A stretch of DNA of 13,616 bases, taken from contig JACMMG010000068.1 of NCBI GenBank assembly GCA_014379165.1, forward strand, positions 1 to 13,616. Reading direction: 5' to 3'. How positions within the stretch are numbered: the stretch's first letter is position 1; every line of letters begins with the position of its first letter. The translations under genes were made by a program, and so were the position numbers. Below, piece by piece: positions 7,652-13,525 of this stretch. Origin of the DNA: Candidatus Parcubacteria bacterium (GTDB lineage: Bacteria > Patescibacteriota > Minisyncoccia > Phycocordibacterales > SBAW01). Below the pieces are notes generated by a model, which saw only the letters and a program-made list of their open reading frames with translations, did no database searches and was not told the DNA's origin.

Positions 7652-8545
7652 TCAAGGAAGAAGCGAACTCCAGGTGTTTCCCGGCTCGTCCTTAGTAAAA
7701 AGTATACCGTCTTTAGAGAGTTGCTGTGCAATATTTGTAAACACACGCGCTGTTTCTTGTATGAGCGACTCATACAATTCAAGACCTCCAAGTCCGCGCA
7801 AAGGATCGTCAAGCATGACGGCCATATCATCGTACAGGTCGGCCATGCGAGCGTAATTATTTATGATCTGGAGATGCAACGGTGCAAGCGTAACGGGTAC
7901 CGCGACTCTCGATAAGTCATCTGCGAGCGCTTTATATTCTTTTGCAATAGCCGGAAGAGTACTTAATTTTGTTTTGTCTTTATAATCGGTGGCGTACCCT
8001 ATAGCTAAAAGAGTGTCGTAATAACTTGCCTTCAGGTGCAAACCTAGTGTAGCCATAACAGTATTGCCATAGGTGTGTTCGGCGTCCGGCGTATTTGTAG
8101 CAAGGATAAGATTTCCAACCGTGTATACTTGCGCGCCTCGATTCTGTTCAATTTGTGCTGCAGCGTCTGCAATAAGTTTGTCCTGCGTAGGAACGTCAGC
8201 TCCCAATCCCTGGGCTTTGGCAGTGCTTAAGTTAATAAGGAGCGATCGGCCAATGGTGTCAGTAATATTTTGACTTTGTGCAGCGCCTAGAAGCGTTTTG
8301 ACGGTACCTTCATTAGGGCCTGTCGGAAGCGTATAGGAACTGTTTTGTGCTTGTATTTCCCGCAGTGTTGCGAGCCAGTCACCGGTATTTTGCGCTGCTG
8401 GTGCATTTTGAGAGGGAGTAAGGGTGGAGGGCGGGTTTGCAGGGCGGGTAAATGCTTGCGCAGCTACAACAAGTCCGCCAGAAAGCAGAATCGAACCAGC
8501 GATGATTCCAAACTGCGCGCTAGGTAGGTAGGAGAGTACTTTCAT
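7652..8545 (-). CDS. membrane-anchored or secreted T4SS-associated protein (297 aa)
   Basis: Function unknown; first gene of the T4SS-like cluster. The N-terminus MKVLSYLPSAQFG is followed by a hydrophobic helix (about 13-31, IIAGSILLSGGLVVAA), then a short Pro/Ala/Asn-rich linker (about 34-55) and a helical domain (56-297) without Cys. This reads as an uncleaved anchor or signal peptide with an exported helical domain. Conserved-looking elements are GDWLATLREIQ (55-65), GRSLLINLSTAKAQGLG (99-115) and the C-terminal GLGGLELYESLIQETARVF (249-267). It ends in TGA 3 nt before the 659-aa gene, so both are likely translated together. It has the only clear Shine-Dalgarno of the operon, but with very short spacing. 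A periplasm-like or surface subunit is the most I can infer. Confidence 0.75.
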   Translation of the reverse strand: MKVLSYLPSAQFGIIAGSILLSGGLVVAAQAFTRPANPPSTLTPSQNAPAAQNTGDWLATLREIQAQNSSYTLPTGPNEGTVKTLLGAAQSQNITDTIGRSLLINLSTAKAQGLGADVPTQDKLIADAAAQIEQNRGAQVYTVGNLILATNTPDAEHTYGNTVMATLGLHLKASYYDTLLAIGYATDYKDKTKLSTLPAIAKEYKALADDLSRVAVPVTLAPLHLQIINNYARMADLYDDMAVMLDDPLRGLGGLELYESLIQETARVFTNIAQQLSKDGILFTKDEPGNTWSSLLP

Positions 8546-8547
8546 TA

Positions 8548-8563
8548 CTCCTTCAGTATATCA
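8548..8563 (-). promoter_or_regulatory. TGA-TATACT box and close Shine-Dalgarno before the 297-aa gene
   Basis: The 38-nt gap after rsmA carries, on the minus strand, TGA-TATACT (8563-8555), an extended -10-type box, then AAGGAG (8553-8548) and only two bases before ATG 8545. The ribosome site is strong in sequence but short in spacing. A start point 7 nt after the box would fall inside the Shine-Dalgarno, so box and ribosome site are unlikely to serve the same transcript. No -35 and no terminator after rsmA are seen, so readthrough from rsmA is also possible. Confidence 0.45.
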
Positions 8564-8583
8564 AGAGTATTTGGCTATGTGAT

Positions 8584-9387
8584 TTAGAGTTCAGAAAGAC
8601 TGAGCCATTTTTCAAGGGGCACATCTTCTGCGCGCGCTTTTTCGGGTATTCCGGCCATTTTAAGAAGATCGGCGTAGTTTGGGCCTAGTATGGGTTCTAA
8701 GTTGCGCCCAAGGAGTTTCCTTTTTTGAGCGAATCCTGTTCGTACCAGTTCAAAAAATCGGTTTTCATGGACTAAATTTGTGAAGCGTTCACGGGAAATA
8801 TTTCCTATCGCAAGTATCGCGGAGTCAACTTGTGGCGGCGGTGAAAACGCGCCGCTTGGAACTGTCTTTATATATATCGGCTCGCCATATGCTTTAACCG
8901 AAAGAGATAATATGGATTCTTTTCCGCCGGAGGCGGATCCGCCTTTGGCGGACTTTCTTCCGACTATACGCTCGGCAACTTCTTTTTGTACTAAGAGCAC
9001 CATCGAGCTTGGTTGCGCTTCTGCGGAAAGGAATTTCTTAAGGAATGCGCCGGTAATGTAGTACGGGATATTAGCCACCACTTTGTACATCTCCTCCTGC
9101 GGTAAGTGGTTTGATATATCAAACCGCAAGATGTCTTCTTCGATAATTGTGAGAGAATATAGCGATACATCGCTATATTTGTTCTTAAGCAAAGGGATCA
9201 TCCGCGCATCCTTTTCAACTGCAATCAACCGTGCTCCCTGCTCGAGAAGCTTGTCGGTAAGGGCTCCGTCGCCAGGACCTACCTCAAGCACCCACTCCCC
9301 TTTTGCAATCTTGGCCGCCTCAATAATTTTATTAAGATATGCAGGTGCGTGCAAAAAATGTTGTCCGAGAGATTTCTTTTTATACAT
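8584..9387 (-). CDS. rsmA: 16S rRNA (adenine1518-N6/adenine1519-N6)-dimethyltransferase RsmA/KsgA
   Basis: SAM-dependent enzyme that dimethylates two adjacent adenines in helix 45 of 16S rRNA during 30S maturation. The 267-aa length is normal for the family. Seen: KKKSLGQHFL at 3-12, motif I EVGPGDGALT (35-44), the acidic ribose-binding VEKD (58-61), EED (83-85), the catalytic NIPYY (106-110), VQKEVAERI (133-141), and SPPPQVDSAI (182-191), all diagnostic. A ten-residue insert SAKGGSASGG (146-155), encoded by two palindromic repeats, sits between the VQKEVAERI and LSLSV elements, where other family members have a short loop. The rest is intact, so the enzyme should be active. ATG 9387 overlaps the end of the 291-aa gene by 8 nt, implying coupling. 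No Shine-Dalgarno is seen. Confidence 0.96.
   Translation of the reverse strand: MYKKKSLGQHFLHAPAYLNKIIEAAKIAKGEWVLEVGPGDGALTDKLLEQGARLIAVEKDARMIPLLKNKYSDVSLYSLTIIEEDILRFDISNHLPQEEMYKVVANIPYYITGAFLKKFLSAEAQPSSMVLLVQKEVAERIVGRKSAKGGSASGGKESILSLSVKAYGEPIYIKTVPSGAFSPPPQVDSAILAIGNISRERFTNLVHENRFFELVRTGFAQKRKLLGRNLEPILGPNYADLLKMAGIPEKARAEDVPLEKWLSLSEL
8923..8952. repeat. two tandem 15-bp palindromes TCCGCC-NNN-GGCGGA inside rsmA
   Basis: Positions 8923-8937 and 8938-8952 are two adjacent perfect inverted repeats, each TCCGCC, three bases (GGA, then TTT), GGCGGA. Together they are 30 bp, fall exactly on codon boundaries and add ten residues (SA-K-GG, SA-S-GG) to RsmA. The local composition is much more GC-rich than the flanks. 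I saw no third complete copy elsewhere in the window. The arrangement looks like a small mobile or dispersed palindromic repeat that entered a permissive loop. Confidence 0.85.
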
Positions 9388-10255
9388 ACACTAATTTTTT
9401 AAATGGAAACTGTGCACAGTAAAGCTCTCCAAACTCAAGCGGTATGATAGGCAAAGATATATTCTTAGCAGACAGTATTCGCTTTGTTTCCTCGACATTT
9501 TCAAGCGGCACTTCAATATGTGTCATGTCACCCAACCTGATGCTTTTTGCCACGCGAACCTCCAGTCCCTTAATAAAGGGTAATACTCCGTCGCCCTGTA
9601 TAGCGGAGCGTTTAATACCGAAGAGAATCGCATAATTGCCGACAATGTCCGATCTCAAATCGTATGCTCTCCATAAAGGAAGAACTTTGAAATCGTCGAG
9701 GTTGCGAATAGCGCTTGCCCACGTGCGAAAATTTTTTAACGATGTGCGGTTGAGCAAGGCATTTTTGAGAAACGTTCGCCCATCTCCGCGCAACGTAAAA
9801 ATAAGTTCTTTGCTAGCCAGCGCGATAATAATACCCATCCAGAATCGTGTACCTCCAAATACATAAGGGAGCCATACGCCTTCTCGCAAGTGGATGTGTG
9901 CAAAAAGTCGCGCATGCATGCGTATAGGTGCCACCGAAACTGTCTTTTCAAATTTTCCGTCACCAGTGATCCACAGGTCTTGATGGCCGGTAAGGGCCCT
10001 ATGGTCCAGAATAGACTCCAGAACGTTAACGACATGTTTTGTATTGACTCCTTCATATCGCGAATCATCCCCGTGATAATAGTGGTATCGCCCCGTACCA
10101 TGCCAATACCCTGCTTGGTCATAGTATGACTCTATTTCAGGAAGGTATGCGTAATATTGGCGCAAAAACTCGGTGTGCACATGTTTTGCAGCATCTCGAT
10201 ATTTTTGGAGATGTTTTTCGCTGCGCGATACCAACAGACGTTCGGCTAGATTCAT
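9380..10255 (-). CDS. uncharacterised 291-aa protein, possible ADP-ribosyltransferase-like fold
   Basis: I do not recognise a named family. No signal peptide; one moderately hydrophobic stretch (about 133-155) is short and probably buried, not membrane. The stretch GYWHGTGRYHY (49-59) resembles the first strand of ADP-ribosyltransferase-fold enzymes, where an aromatic residue and H-G-[ST] bind NAD. Later, NYAILFGIKR (207-216) and GLEVRVAKSI (230-239) followed by MTHIEVPLENVEE (244-256) resemble the core strands and the strand carrying the catalytic Glu (E232 here) in DarT- or PARP-like layouts. This is inference from motif order only, not proof. The gene starts 10 nt after the helicase stop and overlaps rsmA by 8 nt, so it is co-transcribed with housekeeping genes. 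No small antitoxin-like partner is adjacent. No Shine-Dalgarno before ATG 10255. Confidence 0.7.
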   Translation of the reverse strand: MNLAERLLVSRSEKHLQKYRDAAKHVHTEFLRQYYAYLPEIESYYDQAGYWHGTGRYHYYHGDDSRYEGVNTKHVVNVLESILDHRALTGHQDLWITGDGKFEKTVSVAPIRMHARLFAHIHLREGVWLPYVFGGTRFWMGIIIALASKELIFTLRGDGRTFLKNALLNRTSLKNFRTWASAIRNLDDFKVLPLWRAYDLRSDIVGNYAILFGIKRSAIQGDGVLPFIKGLEVRVAKSIRLGDMTHIEVPLENVEETKRILSAKNISLPIIPLEFGELYCAQFPFKKLVYV

Positions 10256-10265
10256 ATTCGAAAGC

Positions 10266-12185
10266 TTAATCCAAATATATGGTTCTTCCTAAACGCTCAG
10301 GGGCTTCCAGCTCGATGAATTCGCTTGGTATGTCGGAAAGAAATTGTGAGGGGATGGTCGCATTTTTAGAGCCGAACATCGTGCGGTACGACGCAAAGGA
10401 AAGAAAAACTTTCTTGCCTGCGCGCGTAAGCGCAACATACATGAGCCGGCGCTCCTCTTCCCTGTCGCTAGCACTTTCGTCATCTCGCGCGTACGGAAAA
10501 AGCCCTTCTTCAAGTCCTGCGATAAATACGTATGGGAATTCGAGCCCCTTTGACGCATGAACCGTCATCAGCCGTACCGCATTTGTTTCGTCTTTCAGTT
10601 CGTCTTGTTCGCTTCCAAGTGCAGCGGATTCTAGAAAATGTTCAAGGCCGATCGGCACCTCTTCGCCATCATATCGGCTTGCAAGCGAAAGAAGTTCGCG
10701 AATGTTTTCCAATCGCTCCGCGCCTTCTATTTTGTCTTCTTTATACATACGCTCCATGCCAGTTTCTCTCATCACAAAAGTAACGAGCTGCGAGGGTGGA
10801 AGCGCCGACGCGGCTTCTTGTATTCGACTAAGAATTGTACGAAACCCCGCCACCTTCTCTCCTACCCCTCCGCGCAGCTCGCCTTCTTTGCCCATGAGCA
10901 TTTTAAGAAGAGTCACTTTGCCAATGCCACGCGGTGGAATGTTAGCAACGCGACCGATATCGCCTTGCGTTCCATAGACCGCAGCTTTTATAAAAGAAAG
11001 GACATCTTTGACCTCTTTGCGTTCAAAGAAGCGAGTACCGAGCACCTGGTATGGAATGTCACTCCCGATAAGGGCTTCTTCTATCGCGCGGGACTGGAAG
11101 TTTGCCCGGTATAAAACTGCCATGTCGCGCGGCCTAATCCCCTTTTCACGAAGCTCGCCGATTTTGCGCGCTATAAAAAGCGCTTCGTCCGTTTCGTCGA
11201 ATGCTTGGTAGAGCGCCATAGGCTCCCCGTCAGCGTTCTTTGTGAAGAGGTTTTTCTCAGTCCGGTACACATTTTTCGAAATAACGTCGTTTGCTGCTGC
11301 GAGAATCGTCTTTGTGGAACGGTAGTTCTCTTCTAGTACTATCGTATGGGCGCCGGGGAACGTTTTTTCAAAAGAAAGCATGTTTGCTATCTCTGCCCCT
11401 CGCCAACCGTAGATAGTCTGATCAATATCTCCAACGGCGCAGATATTTTTTCTCTCCCCTACCAACAATCCTGCAAGTTCGGCCTGGATGCGGTTAGTGT
11501 CTTGATATTCGTCGATATGGATGTATGGCCAGCGCTCCTTATATCGAGCGCGGGTGCTCTCTTCTTTGCGCAAAAGCTTCACTGCTTGCAAGAGGAGATC
11601 GTCAAAGTCGAGTGCGCCGTCCTCGCGTAGCAGCCGCTCATAGGCGTCCCAGGTTTTAGCGATAAGTTCATCCCGGTAGTTCTCTACCTTCTCTCCAAAT
11701 TCTTCCCTCCCAAAACCATTGCCTTTGGAGCGAGAAATAACCGAAAGTGCTGCGCGGGGCTCGATATCCTCGGCCCCTGCCGACTTCAGCGCCTCTTTTA
11801 TTGCGCGCATGGAGTCAGCACGGTCGTAAATGGCAGGAGTACGCTTAAACCCAAGCGCGCGGGAGTTTTCTTTAATGATAGTGAGACCAAGCGAATGGAA
11901 GGTTGAAACAAACGGCGGCACGAAGGGCTCAAAAGCCGGCCGATTGCGCGCAGCGTCTTGCGTCAAAAGCTTTAAGACCCGCTCGCGCATCTCTCCCGCT
12001 GCTTTGTTGGTAAAGGTAATGGCCAGAATATTTTTAGGAGCGGTGCCTTTACGTACAATTTCAAGCATTCGGTGTGTAATGACACGCGTTTTGCCCGCAC
12101 CTGCACCTGCCAAAATTAAAAGCGGACCGTCCGTATGCATCACAGCCTCTTTTTGATTCTCATTTAGCCCAAGTAGATGCTCCAC
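10266..12185 (-). CDS. UvrD/PcrA/Rep-type superfamily 1 DNA helicase
   Basis: ATP-dependent 3'-5' DNA helicase of the UvrD/PcrA/Rep group, acting in repair, replication restart and removal of proteins from DNA. The 639-aa product has all motifs in order: Q motif LNENQKEAV (7-15), Walker A AGAGAGKT (26-33), Ia FTNKAAGEMRERV (58-70), Ib STFHSLG (94-100), II IDEYQDTN (224-231), III VGDIDQTIYGWRGA (251-264), IV EENYRST (285-291), V TVHASKGLEF (541-550) and VI YVALTRAGKK (583-592). It ends about 47 residues after motif VI, shorter than PcrA or UvrD (about 720 aa); the C-terminal Tudor-like RNA-polymerase-binding region seems absent. The start is GTG 12185, placed just before the Q motif. Which of UvrD, PcrA or Rep it replaces cannot be told from sequence alone. 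Confidence 0.95.
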   Translation of the reverse strand: MEHLLGLNENQKEAVMHTDGPLLILAGAGAGKTRVITHRMLEIVRKGTAPKNILAITFTNKAAGEMRERVLKLLTQDAARNRPAFEPFVPPFVSTFHSLGLTIIKENSRALGFKRTPAIYDRADSMRAIKEALKSAGAEDIEPRAALSVISRSKGNGFGREEFGEKVENYRDELIAKTWDAYERLLREDGALDFDDLLLQAVKLLRKEESTRARYKERWPYIHIDEYQDTNRIQAELAGLLVGERKNICAVGDIDQTIYGWRGAEIANMLSFEKTFPGAHTIVLEENYRSTKTILAAANDVISKNVYRTEKNLFTKNADGEPMALYQAFDETDEALFIARKIGELREKGIRPRDMAVLYRANFQSRAIEEALIGSDIPYQVLGTRFFERKEVKDVLSFIKAAVYGTQGDIGRVANIPPRGIGKVTLLKMLMGKEGELRGGVGEKVAGFRTILSRIQEAASALPPSQLVTFVMRETGMERMYKEDKIEGAERLENIRELLSLASRYDGEEVPIGLEHFLESAALGSEQDELKDETNAVRLMTVHASKGLEFPYVFIAGLEEGLFPYARDDESASDREEERRLMYVALTRAGKKVFLSFASYRTMFGSKNATIPSQFLSDIPSEFIELEAPERLGRTIYLD

Positions 12186-12191
12186 TTCTCA

Positions 12192-12200
12192 TATATACCA
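12192..12200 (-). promoter_or_regulatory. TGG-TATATA box 6 nt before the helicase GTG
   Basis: On the minus strand TGG-TATATA is followed by TGAGAA and the GTG start. The hexamer matches the -10 consensus at four of six positions and has the TG extension. A start point about 7 nt downstream would coincide with the GTG, giving a leaderless message. GAGGTGG lies 12 nt before the GTG and could be a distant Shine-Dalgarno instead; it overlaps the box. Confidence 0.3.
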
Positions 12201-12235
12201 CCTCAAGCGTTATCCACATGTCATTTTCATGTAGG

Positions 12236-12263
12236 TTGACTCTCAATCCCGCCGGGATATAGT
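12236..12263 (+). promoter_or_regulatory. sigma70-type promoter TTGACT-16-TATAGT for the M23/LysM peptidase
   Basis: A -35 TTGACT (12236-12241) and a -10 TATAGT (12258-12263) are separated by 16 bp, each one base from consensus. The expected start point is near 12270, giving a leader of about 50-90 nt before the peptidase frame. It lies in the divergent gap between helicase and peptidase genes. This is the best two-box promoter in the window. Confidence 0.65.
12246..12258. promoter_or_regulatory. inverted repeat ATCCC-GCC-GGGAT in the promoter spacer
   Basis: A perfect 5-bp inverted repeat with a 3-base centre occupies the spacer between the -35 and -10 boxes and touches the first base of the -10. 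A repressor bound there would block polymerase. Short, so chance is possible. Confidence 0.3.
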
Positions 12264-12292
12264 TGTTAGGTGCGGTTGAATGGCAGGGTAAA

Positions 12293-12312
12293 TATGGCTC
12301 TGTAGAGCCATA
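12293..12312 (+). promoter_or_regulatory. leader hairpin TATGGCTC-TGTA-GAGCCATA
   Basis: A perfect 8-bp stem with a 4-base loop lies about 23-42 nt after the predicted start point of the peptidase transcript and ends just before the open frame (stop at 12319-12321). No T-run follows, so it is not an intrinsic terminator. It may stabilise the leader, act as a protein-binding site, or control translation of the downstream gene. Confidence 0.45.
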
Positions 12313-12321
12313 AAACGGTAA

Positions 12322-13470
12322 ATTCACGAGAAATTCCGCACATTTAGGCTTATTCTTGAACATAAATCACTCACTTCTTCGACGGTTAAGCCAGATTTCG
12401 CGAAGAAGGCAAAAAAACCCTTATTTATCAAGCTCCTTTCAGGAGTAGCTCTATCCGCTTTCCTTGTAACCCCACTATTTGCCCACGCGAGCGTCTTTTC
12501 GACTCTCGCCGATTTTTTTAAAGGGCCTCGAGTTTCTGCCCAAACATCTTTTACCGAGCTTAATTCTCAGACTATGCCACTCCTTTCGCCGGCTATCAAC
12601 CTCGACCCTAACCCTGCAAAAGGGGGCGGAGGCATCACCGTTGTCGATGGAACCGCGCTTGAGTCTCAAGAAGGTCCTTCTGGAACTGCTGCAGATCTAG
12701 AAGAGAAGCACCAATCCTCACAAATTAGCGTTTATACGGTCCGCTCAGGCGATACGCTTTCAGACATCGCAGAAATGTTCGGTGTTTCCGTCGGTACCAT
12801 TGCCGGCGCCAACGACATCCAGGGGCGCGTTATTCATCCGGGCCAGCAGCTCATCATCCTCCCTATAACAGGCCTGCAGCACACGGTTGTTAAGGGCGAG
12901 ACGCTCGCATCTATCGTTAAAAAATACAACGGCGACCTTACAGAAACTGCCAATTATAACGAACTTGCCACAAACGTAGATCTGACAGTTGGGCAAATAA
13001 TAATCATCCCTAACGGCGAGACTACCCCTGTTCCAGTAAAGAGTACGACCGCATCTGGTGGTAGTAGCAAGAGTTCTGCTGCTCCTACCGCCAAACTGCA
13101 TGATGCAGGAGGGCCTAACCTCGGAACCTATTACGTGTGGCCGGTTAGCGGAGGTGTCCGGACCCAAGGACTTCACGGGTATAACGGGATCGACATAGGT
13201 GCTTCGCAAGGAACAGCTATATTTGCCGCGGCAGAAGGTGTTGTGATTATTGCAAAAAATAACGGTGGATGGAATGGCGGCTACGGCAACTATATTGTTA
13301 TTCAGCATCCAAACGGTACCCAGACCCTGTATGCGCACGCAACAACGCTAAAAGTGTCAGTAGGCGACTCGGTGGCGCAAGGGCAGACTATTGCATCGAT
13401 AGGCCGCACCGGCGAAGCCACAGGCTTCCATCTCCATTTTGAAGTCCGCGGAGCTAAAAATCCCTTTTGA
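12322..13470 (+). CDS. exported LysM-LysM-M23 peptidoglycan peptidase, start codon unresolved
   Basis: Secreted zinc endopeptidase that should bind and cut peptidoglycan cross-links. The frame is open from 12322 to TGA 13470. Numbering from the first in-frame ATG (12574): LysM1 53-97 (VRSGDTLSDIAEMFG), LysM2 102-146 (VKGETLASIVKKYNG), a Ser/Gly/Thr linker, and M23 184-298 with GLHGYNGIDIG (H201, D207), YAHAT (H255) and HLHFEVR (H286, H288). ATG 12574 is not credible as the start: it has no Shine-Dalgarno, and the same frame upstream encodes Lys-rich residues, a hydrophobic LLSGVALSAFLVTPLFA stretch and an AHA cleavage site, a complete signal peptide (about 12397-12489). No ATG, GTG or TTG exists in this frame between the stop at 12319 and 12574. 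Possible explanations are an ATT start (12322 or 12352) or a TTG start at 12356 in the +1-offset frame joined at the A7 run 12411-12417. The coordinates given are the maximal open frame. H-x5-D spacing differs from the usual HxxxD. Confidence 0.85.
   Translation: MHEKFRTFRLILEHKSLTSSTVKPDFAKKAKKPLFIKLLSGVALSAFLVTPLFAHASVFSTLADFFKGPRVSAQTSFTELNSQTMPLLSPAINLDPNPAKGGGGITVVDGTALESQEGPSGTAADLEEKHQSSQISVYTVRSGDTLSDIAEMFGVSVGTIAGANDIQGRVIHPGQQLIILPITGLQHTVVKGETLASIVKKYNGDLTETANYNELATNVDLTVGQIIIIPNGETTPVPVKSTTASGGSSKSSAAPTAKLHDAGGPNLGTYYVWPVSGGVRTQGLHGYNGIDIGASQGTAIFAAAEGVVIIAKNNGGWNGGYGNYIVIQHPNGTQTLYAHATTLKVSVGDSVAQGQTIASIGRTGEATGFHLHFEVRGAKNPF
12356..12418 (+). other. alternative upstream frame and A AAA AAC heptamer at the peptidase N-terminus
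   Basis: In the neighbouring frame TTG 12356 has TTTAGG ending 7 nt upstream and opens a basic peptide reading MNINHSLLRRLSQISRRRQK up to the A7 run at 12411-12417. In that frame the run reads as the heptamer A-AAA-AAC (12412-12418), a known -1 slippery type. A -1 slip, or one A missing from the assembly, joins this basic leader to PLFIKLLSGVALSA, giving a normal signal peptide. A weak hairpin (CTCCT-TTC-AGGAG, 12433-12445) follows, 14 nt downstream. Which explanation is true cannot be decided from the sequence. Confidence 0.35.
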
Positions 13471-13475
13471 TACAT

Positions 13476-13501
13476 AAAAAAGAGCGCCCCTTCGACGCTC
13501 T
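13476..13501 (-). terminator. intrinsic terminator for the minus-strand gene entering from the right
   Basis: On the minus strand AGAGCG (13501-13496), a 9-base loop and CGCTCT (13486-13481) form a 6-bp GC-rich stem, followed at once by a run of T (six, 13481-13476). It lies 24 nt after the stop of the right-edge gene and 5 nt past the peptidase stop. On the plus strand no T-run follows the stem, so it is not a good terminator for the peptidase. Confidence 0.8.
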
Positions 13502-13525
13502 CAATCTGCCGCCCAGCTCCTGTTG

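Noticed and set aside
10638..11114. 158-residue plus-strand frame inside the helicase gene
   Set aside because: Antisense of a helicase region between motifs IV and VI; no domain, no promoter or ribosome site.
12160..12363. Minus-strand frame spanning the helicase start and the divergent promoter
   Set aside because: Overlaps the helicase start in another frame, contains the plus-strand promoter and hairpin, and its residues show no coding character.
12574..12576. ATG 12574 as the true start of the M23/LysM peptidase
   Set aside because: No Shine-Dalgarno, and the same frame upstream encodes a complete signal peptide that would be lost, along with the expected export.
12760..13338. 192-residue minus-strand frame inside the peptidase gene
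   Set aside because: Antisense of a well-supported LysM/M23 gene; its translation has no recognisable domain.
13481..13501. Bidirectional terminator also ending the peptidase transcript
   Set aside because: On the plus strand the stem is followed by CAATCTG, without a T-run; only the minus strand has the proper T-tract.
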